Source: Comamonas sp.
GTDB taxonomy: Bacteria > Pseudomonadota > Gammaproteobacteria > Burkholderiales > Burkholderiaceae_C
Assembly: GCA_019236485.1 (NCBI GenBank)
Contig: JAFAIY010000496.1
Coordinates: forward strand, 1-10,978
Length of the DNA: 10,978 bases
Direction of reading: 5' to 3'
The translations under genes were made by a program, and so were the position numbers. Positions 6,172 to 10,978 of this stretch are shown one piece after another. The notes below the pieces were generated by a model. The model did no database searches. It had not been told where the DNA came from and saw only the letters and a list, made by a program, of their open reading frames with translations. The stretch's first letter is position 1; every line of letters begins with the position of its first letter.

Positions 6172-6227
6172 AACACGCCTCCAGTCAGATATCGACCACA
6201 GAAACGGCAGAGCGTCTTGGCGCTCTT

Positions 6228-6248
6228 ATGCAGCCTCCCCAGCTGCAT
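6228..6248. promoter_or_regulatory. Inverted repeat between the HNH gene and ribF
   Basis: ATGCAGC (6228-6234) and GCTGCAT (6242-6248) form a perfect 7-bp dyad with a 7-base spacer, in the 167-base divergent gap. A TATACT hexamer (6261-6266) lies 12 bases further, and could be a -10 box for ribF, although no good -35 is seen at the right distance. It could be an operator or a chance hairpin. Nothing else in this gap is recognisable apart from the start-codon hairpin described separately. Confidence 0.3.
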
Positions 6249-6313
6249 GAATGGAAGCAATATACTCTGAAATTATGTCAAATTGACGGCTTGTGCCGCA
6301 TGCATCGGCGCCA

Positions 6314-6336
6314 GCTGCTACAAATAACAAAGCAGC
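6314..6336 (+). other. Hairpin abutting the ribF start codon
   Basis: GCTGCT (6314-6319) pairs with AGCAGC (6331-6336) across an A-rich 11-base loop. The stem ends two bases before the ribF ATG, in the place where a ribosome binding site would be; no Shine-Dalgarno is seen. It may limit ribF translation, or it may be chance. Confidence 0.35.
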
Positions 6337-6338
6337 CC

Positions 6339-7400
6339 ATGAAGATTTTCCGTGGAATCAAGCATCCCGGCCTGGCCCCAGCCTGCGCTGTGACCATTGG
6401 CAATTTTGATGGCGTGCACCGGGGCCACCAGGCCATGCTCGGTCTGCTGAACGCAGAAGCGGCCCAGCGCGGCATTCCTTCCTGCGCCATGACCTTCGAG
6501 CCCCACCCGCGCGACTACTTCGCGCAGAAGCTGGACAAGCCCGATCTGGCGCCGGCGCGCGTGGGCACGCTGCGCGACAAGCTCAGCCAGCTCGAGATCT
6601 GCGGCGTCGACCAGGTGGTGATACTGCCGTTCAACGAGGCCCTGGCCAGCCTGAGTCCCGAGGATTTCATCCAGGACGTGCTGATCTCGGGCCTGGGCGC
6701 CAAATACGTGCTGGTGGGCGACGACTTCCGCTTCGGCGCCAAGCGCGCGGGCGACTATGCCATGCTGGACAACGCCGGCCAGGCCCTGGGCTTCGACGTG
6801 GCGCGCATGAACAGCTACGAGGTACACGGCCTGCGCGTCTCGAGCACGGCCGTGCGCGAGGCCCTGGCCGCCGGCGACATGCAGCAGGCGGCCAAGCTGC
6901 TGGGCCATCCCTACCGGATTTCGGGCCATGTGGTCCATGGCCGCAAGCTGGGCCGCAAGCTCGCGGAGTCCGCGCATGGCGCCGACGACGGCTTTCGCAC
7001 GCTGAATCTGCGCTTCGACCACTGGAAACCCGCGGCCAGCGGCATTTTTGCAGTGCTGGTCCACGGCCTGGGCTCGGCGCCCGTGCAGGGCGTGGCCAAT
7101 CTGGGCGTGCGCCCCTCACTGGACCCCAGGGATGTCAACGGCGGCCGCGTGCTGCTGGAGACCCACTGTTTCGATTGGCCCGCCCAGCTGGGTGGAGAAG
7201 AGGCCTACGGTAAAATCATCCGCGTGGAACTTCTGCATAAACTGCACGACGAGCTGAAGTACGACAGTCTCGATGCCCTGACGGCCGGCATCGCCAAGGA
7301 CTGCGATGACGCGCGCGCGTTTTTCGCCTCCGCCTACACGCCGTCCCACACCTCGTCCCATACCGAGACCCGTCGCCAGACCACGCGCGACCGAATTTGA
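6339..7400 (+). CDS. ribF: Bifunctional riboflavin kinase / FMN adenylyltransferase (FAD synthetase)
   Basis: Makes FMN from riboflavin and ATP, then FAD from FMN and ATP, in the cytoplasm. The 353-residue protein has both domains. The N-terminal adenylyltransferase carries GNFDGVHRGH (21-30, with the HxGH motif), LVGDDFRFGAKRAGD (125-139) and SSTAVREAL (168-176). The C-terminal kinase begins near LGHPYRISGHVVHGRKLGRKL (188-208). The kinase metal-site motif, usually GFPTANL, reads GFRTLNL (218-224), keeping Thr221 and Asn223. About eight extra residues (ESAHGADD) precede it. Glu274 in LLETHCFDW is the likely catalytic base. The ATG at 6339 is chosen because similarity starts at MKIFRG; an in-frame ATG at 6228 would add 37 unlike residues. 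It precedes ileS and lspA, a common proteobacterial order. Confidence 0.95.
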   Translation: MKIFRGIKHPGLAPACAVTIGNFDGVHRGHQAMLGLLNAEAAQRGIPSCAMTFEPHPRDYFAQKLDKPDLAPARVGTLRDKLSQLEICGVDQVVILPFNEALASLSPEDFIQDVLISGLGAKYVLVGDDFRFGAKRAGDYAMLDNAGQALGFDVARMNSYEVHGLRVSSTAVREALAAGDMQQAAKLLGHPYRISGHVVHGRKLGRKLAESAHGADDGFRTLNLRFDHWKPAASGIFAVLVHGLGSAPVQGVANLGVRPSLDPRDVNGGRVLLETHCFDWPAQLGGEEAYGKIIRVELLHKLHDELKYDSLDALTAGIAKDCDDARAFFASAYTPSHTSSHTETRRQTTRDRI

Positions 7401-7459
7401 CGCTCGCTGCTCGCACGCCACAGGCGCAGCAGCGCATCTGGCGCTCACCTCACATTCAC

Positions 7460-7481
7460 GCCCAGGCAGTCCTGCCCGGGC
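7460..7481 (+). other. Compact hairpin in the ileS leader
   Basis: GCCCAGGCAG and CTGCCCGGGC pair over ten positions with one A-C mismatch and a very tight loop. The hairpin ends 24 bases before the ileS ATG. No T-run follows, so it is not an intrinsic terminator by itself. In the 105-base gap between ribF and ileS it may be a processing or stability element. The function is not known. Confidence 0.35.
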
Positions 7482-7505
7482 ACAGCATTGCTTTCAAGGT
7501 TTCCC

Positions 7506-10361
7506 ATGTCTGATTCGAAGTCCAACAAGAACGAAGCGTCCGTCTACCGTGCCACGCTGAACATGCCCGACACCCCCTTCCCCATGCGCGGCGACCTGCC
7601 CAAGCGCGAGCCGGGCTGGGTCAAGGAATGGGAAGACCAGGGCACTTACCAGAAACTGCGCGACGCACGCCGCGGCGCGCCCATGTTCATCCTGCACGAC
7701 GGCCCTCCCTACGCCAACGGCAAGATCCACATCGGCCACGCCGTCAACAAGATCCTCAAGGACATGATCGTCAAGAGCCGTCAGCTCGAAGGCTTCGATG
7801 CGCGCTATGTGCCGGGCTGGGACTGCCACGGCCTGCCCATCGAGAATGCCATCGAGAAGCTGCACGGCCGCAATCTGCCGCGCGACGAGATGCAGGCCAA
7901 GAGCCGCGCCTTCGCCACCGAGCAGATCGCGCAGCAGATGGTGGACTTCAAGCGCCTGGGCGTGCTCGGCGACTGGGACCACCCCTACAAGACCATGAAC
8001 TACGCCAACGAGGCGCTGGAGCTGCGCGCCTTGAAGCAGGTGATGGAGCGCGGCTTCGTCTACCGCGGCCTCAAGCCCGTGTACTGGTGCTTCGACTGCG
8101 CCTCCTCGCTGGCCGAGTTCGAGATCGAATACGCGGACAAGCAGAGCCAGACCCTGGACGTGATGTTCCCGGCCGCCGACCCTGCCAAGCTGGCGGCCGC
8201 CTTCGGCCTGGCCAAGCTGGACAAGCAGCCCTTCATCGTCATCTGGACCACCACGGCCTGGACCATCCCCGCCAACCAGGCGCTGAACGTCAACCCCGAC
8301 CTCGAATACAGCCTGGTCGACACCGAGCGCGGTCTGGTGATCGTGGCCTCGGCCCTGGTCGAAAAATGCCTGGAGCGCTGGAAGCTGAGCGGCCAGGTCG
8401 TGGCCACGGCCCTGGGCAAGGCGCTAGACCATATGCCGTTCAAGCACCCGCTGGCCCATGTGGACAAGGGCTATGACCGCATCTCGCCCGTGTACCTGGC
8501 CGAATACGCCACGGCCGAGGACGGCACCGGCATCGTGCACTCGGCGCCCGCCTACGGTCTGGATGACTTCAACTCCTGCATGTCCAACGGCATGGACTAC
8601 AAGCAGATCCTGAACCCCGTGCAGGGCAACGGCGTCTACGCGGCCGATCTGCCTCTGTTCGGCGGCCAGCATATCTGGAAGGCCGTGCCCGTCATCATCG
8701 ACGCGCTCAAGCTCGCCGACCGATTGATGGACACCACGGGCCTGAGCCACAGCTACCCGCACTGCTGGCGCCACAAGACGCCAGTGATCTACCGCGCCGC
8801 GGCCCAGTGGTTCATCCGCATGGACGAGGGCGAAGGCGTGTTCACCGACCCGGCCCAGAAGCCCGAGAAGACCCTGCGCCAGATCGCTCTGGAAGCCATC
8901 GACGACACCAGCTTCTATCCCGAGAACGGCCAGGACCGCCTGCGCGCCATGATCGCCGGCCGTCCCGACTGGTGCATCTCGCGCCAGCGCAGCTGGGGCG
9001 TGCCCATCCCCTTCTTCCTGCATGTGGACACGGGCGCGCTGCACCCGCGCACCATGGAGATCATCGACCAGGCGGCCGACATGATCGAGCAGGGCGGCAT
9101 CGAGGCCTGGAGCCGCGTGACGACCGAGGAAATCCTGGGTGCCGAGGATGCCAAGCACTACACCAAGAGCACCGACATCCTCGAAGTCTGGTTCGACTCG
9201 GGCTCGACCTTCTGGCATGTGATGCGCGGCACCCATGCCGACATGCACCACGACCACGGCCCCGAGGCCGATCTGTACCTGGAAGGCCATGACCAGCACC
9301 GCGGCTGGTTCCACAGCTCGCTGCTGCTGGCCTCGGCCATCTTCGGCCGCGCGCCCTACAAGGGCCTGCTGACCCATGGCTTCACCGTGGACGGCCAGGG
9401 CAAGAAGATGTCCAAGTCGCTGGGCAACACCGTGGCGCCGCAGGACGTGAGCGGCAAGATGGGCGCCGAGATCATCCGCCTGTGGGTGGCGGCCACGGAT
9501 TACTCGGGCGATCTGGGTATTGACGACAAGATCCTGGCCCGCGTGGTGGACGCCTACCGCCGCATCCGCAACACGCTGCGCTTCCTGCTGGCCAATACCA
9601 GCGACTTCGATGCGGCCAGCGAGAGCGTGGCCTACCAGGACATGCTGGAGATCGACCAGTACGCGCTGGCGCGTGCGGCCCAGCTGCAAAAGGAAATCAT
9701 CGGCCACTACCAGGTCTATGAATTCCACCCCGTGGTCGCCAAGCTGCAGCTGTTCTGCTCCGAAGACCTGGGCGGCTTCTACCTGGACGTGCTCAAGGAC
9801 CGCCTCTACACCACGGCGCCCAAGAGTCTGGCCCGCCGCTCGGCCCAGACCGCACTGCACCAGATCACCCAGGCGCTGCTGCGCTGGATGGCGCCCTTTC
9901 TGTCGTTCACGGCCGAGGAAGCCTGGAAGATCGTGGGCCAGAGCGAAACCATCTTCCTCGAGAAGTTCACCGACCTGCCCGAGGGCGATGAGGCGCTGCT
10001 GGCCAAGTGGACGCGCCTGCGCGAGATCCGCGACGTGGTCAACAAGGACATCGAGGCCGTGCGTGCCGACGGCAAGGTCGGCGCCTCGCTGCAGGCCGAA
10101 GTCACGGTGAGCGCCGAGCCCGAGGACCTGGCCCTGCTGCAGTCGCTGGCCGACGACCTGAAGTTCGTCTTCATCACCTCGGCCGCCGCGGCCGTGGCCG
10201 GCGATGCGCTGGCCGTGAGCGTCACGCCTTCGGAAAAAGCCAAGTGCGAGCGCTGCTGGCATTACCGCGACGACGTGGGCGCCAATCCCGAGCACCCCAC
10301 GCTGTGCGGCCGCTGCGACAGCAATCTGCACGGTGCCGGCGAGCAGCGCAGCAAGGCCTAA
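7506..10361 (+). CDS. ileS: Isoleucyl-tRNA synthetase
   Basis: Class I aminoacyl-tRNA synthetase that charges tRNA-Ile in the cytoplasm and edits misactivated valine. The 951-residue length is typical of the bacterial IleS type (E. coli 938). Visible in order: HIGH at 75-78 within [26 protein letters not shown]; the editing domain with WTTTAWTIP (from 247) and [16 protein letters not shown] (340-355); [16 protein letters not shown] at 634-638; the anticodon-binding helical domain; and a C-terminal zinc knuckle with Cys914, Cys917, Cys934 and Cys937. AAGG six bases before the ATG at 7506 supports the start. An in-frame TTG at 7488 would add only six residues without similarity. The C-terminal zinc domain marks the common mupirocin-sensitive type by family knowledge. 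No frameshift or missing motif is seen. Confidence 0.98.
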   Translation: MSDSKSNKNEASVYRATLNMPDTPFPMRGDLPKREPGWVKEWEDQGTYQKLRDARRGAPMFILHDGPPYANGKIHIGHAVNKILKDMIVKSRQLEGFDARYVPGWDCHGLPIENAIEKLHGRNLPRDEMQAKSRAFATEQIAQQMVDFKRLGVLGDWDHPYKTMNYANEALELRALKQVMERGFVYRGLKPVYWCFDCASSLAEFEIEYADKQSQTLDVMFPAADPAKLAAAFGLAKLDKQPFIVIWTTTAWTIPANQALNVNPDLEYSLVDTERGLVIVASALVEKCLERWKLSGQVVATALGKALDHMPFKHPLAHVDKGYDRISPVYLAEYATAEDGTGIVHSAPAYGLDDFNSCMSNGMDYKQILNPVQGNGVYAADLPLFGGQHIWKAVPVIIDALKLADRLMDTTGLSHSYPHCWRHKTPVIYRAAAQWFIRMDEGEGVFTDPAQKPEKTLRQIALEAIDDTSFYPENGQDRLRAMIAGRPDWCISRQRSWGVPIPFFLHVDTGALHPRTMEIIDQAADMIEQGGIEAWSRVTTEEILGAEDAKHYTKSTDILEVWFDSGSTFWHVMRGTHADMHHDHGPEADLYLEGHDQHRGWFHSSLLLASAIFGRAPYKGLLTHGFTVDGQGKKMSKSLGNTVAPQDVSGKMGAEIIRLWVAATDYSGDLGIDDKILARVVDAYRRIRNTLRFLLANTSDFDAASESVAYQDMLEIDQYALARAAQLQKEIIGHYQVYEFHPVVAKLQLFCSEDLGGFYLDVLKDRLYTTAPKSLARRSAQTALHQITQALLRWMAPFLSFTAEEAWKIVGQSETIFLEKFTDLPEGDEALLAKWTRLREIRDVVNKDIEAVRADGKVGASLQAEVTVSAEPEDLALLQSLADDLKFVFITSAAAAVAGDALAVSVTPSEKAKCERCWHYRDDVGANPEHPTLCGRCDSNLHGAGEQRSKA

Positions 10362-10376
10362 TCATCCTGTGAGCGC

Positions 10377-10442
10377 GCAGCGCTTGCCGGCCGCCGTTTT
10401 CACCCAGGAAACTGTTTGAAAACGGCCCCATGCAAGCGCTGC
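10377..10442 (+). repeat. Nested inverted repeat between ileS and lspA
   Basis: An outer perfect 11-bp dyad, GCAGCGCTTGC (10377-10387) with GCAAGCGCTGC (10432-10442), encloses an inner perfect 9-bp dyad, GCCGTTTTC (10393-10401) with GAAAACGGC (10418-10426). A 5-by-5 internal loop separates the stems and the terminal loop is 16 bases. It fills most of the 109-base ileS-lspA gap and is followed by AAGCTATCAAAAC, not a T-run. The outer arm plus that flank resembles an interspersed intergenic repeat I recall from Comamonadaceae; that link is from memory. It may mark RNA processing or partial termination between the genes. Confidence 0.6.
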
Positions 10443-10470
10443 AAGCTATCAAAACTAGTGAAGAGCTGCC

Positions 10471-10978
10471 ATGAGCAACACCCAGACTTCTTCCGCAGGC
10501 CTTGGCCGCATCTGGCCCTGGCTTTTGTGGGCGCTGGTCATCATCGGCCTGGATCAGATCACCAAGCAGATGATTCTGAGCCACTACCAGTACGGTGACT
10601 GGACCCCGATCACGGGCTTCTTCAACATCGTGCGTGCGCACAACACGGGCGCGGCCTTTTCCTTCCTGGCCGGCGGCAGCGGCTGGCAGCGCTGGCTGTT
10701 CGTGGGCATTGCCGTGGCGGCCACCATCATCATCGTCTGGCAGCTGCGCAAGCACCCCGAGCAGAAGCTGTTCTGCCTGTCGTTGTCCAGCATTCTGGGC
10801 GGCGCCATCGGCAATGTGGTGGACCGCCTGCAGCACGGCTATGTGGTGGACTTTCTGGACTTCTTCTGGGGCGCCAGCCACTTTCCGGCCTTCAACGTGG
10901 CCGATATGGGCATCACCCTGGGCGCCATCCTGCTGATCCTGGATGAGGTTCTGCGCGCAAAACGCGCCAAAACCCAGA
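10471..10978 (+). CDS. lspA: Lipoprotein signal peptidase (signal peptidase II), 3' end cut by the window
   Basis: Inner-membrane aspartic protease that cleaves the signal peptide from diacylglyceryl-modified prolipoproteins. The frame is open to the last base: 169 codons are present, close to full length for the family, so only a few residues and the stop are missing. Four membrane segments are apparent (about 14-32, 75-91, 100-117 and 147-160). Conserved blocks are LDQITKQ (27-33), NTGAAFSFL (58-66), [15 protein letters not shown] (114-128, catalytic Asp118) and [11 protein letters not shown] (141-151, catalytic Asp145). The commonest form of the last motif has Ser after Asp; here it is Met. 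GAAGAG (10460-10465) lies five bases before the ATG. Position after ileS is the classical arrangement. Confidence 0.95.
   Translation, partial: MSNTQTSSAGLGRIWPWLLWALVIIGLDQITKQMILSHYQYGDWTPITGFFNIVRAHNTGAAFSFLAGGSGWQRWLFVGIAVAATIIIVWQLRKHPEQKLFCLSLSSILGGAIGNVVDRLQHGYVVDFLDFFWGASHFPAFNVADMGITLGAILLILDEVLRAKRAKTQ

Noticed and set aside
6172..6338. A possible FMN riboswitch ahead of ribF
   Set aside because: The gap is only 167 bases and none of the conserved RFN-element stems or GGGC-type junction sequences could be found.
6228..6338. N-terminally extended RibF from the ATG at 6228
   Set aside because: The added 37 residues do not resemble RibF, and the ATG at 6339 begins the recognised MKIFRG...GNFDGVHRGH sequence.
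7401..7505. T-box or attenuator leader for ileS
   Set aside because: No T-box consensus or terminator/antiterminator pair is visible, and T-boxes are essentially a Gram-positive feature. Only a small hairpin is present.
7488..7505. TTG start for IleS six codons upstream
   Set aside because: AAGG sits correctly for the ATG at 7506, and the extra residues have no counterpart in the family.
8424..10331. A 635-codon open frame antisense to ileS
   Set aside because: It is a frame shadow of ileS with a skewed Gly/Ala/Val/His-rich composition, no recognisable domain and no ribosome binding site logic.

Overview
The window looks like the chromosome of a GC-rich betaproteobacterium, most likely in the Comamonadaceae (Comamonas, Delftia or Acidovorax relatives). 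This rests on the protein sequence style, the high GC content with G/C-ending codons, the ribF-ileS-lspA order, and a fragment that resembles an intergenic repeat I remember from that family. The species assignment is inference. There are no rRNA, tRNA, CRISPR, insertion sequence or phage features, and no gene-free stretch longer than 170 bases.

Left part (1-2664, minus strand): a bestrophin-family membrane channel gene ends at the window edge. It is separated by a terminator-like hairpin from uraD (OHCU decarboxylase), and then comes a LysR-type regulator gene.

Middle part (2795-5607, plus strand): diverging from the regulator is a compact four-gene operon. It holds an MFS transporter of the anion:cation symporter type, a Tat-exported 5-hydroxyisourate hydrolase-like protein, a second cytoplasmic 5-hydroxyisourate hydrolase, and a guanine-deaminase-like enzyme. 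A strong intrinsic terminator closes it. Together with uraD these genes cover guanine to xanthine, and 5-hydroxyisourate to OHCU to allantoin. The steps in between (xanthine dehydrogenase, urate oxidase) are not here. The lysR-MFS intergenic region holds a perfect LysR-type palindrome, and a related copy lies between lysR and uraD. The regulator therefore probably controls both arms as one purine/ureide regulon.

Right part (5614-10978): a convergent HNH endonuclease gene is followed by the housekeeping cluster ribF (FAD synthesis), ileS (isoleucyl-tRNA synthetase) and lspA (signal peptidase II). The last is cut by the window end, very near its C terminus. A nested hairpin lies between ileS and lspA.

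The most interesting item is the purine/ureide module. It has a periplasmic/cytoplasmic pair of HIU hydrolases with a transporter, and two matching LysR boxes flanking the regulator gene.
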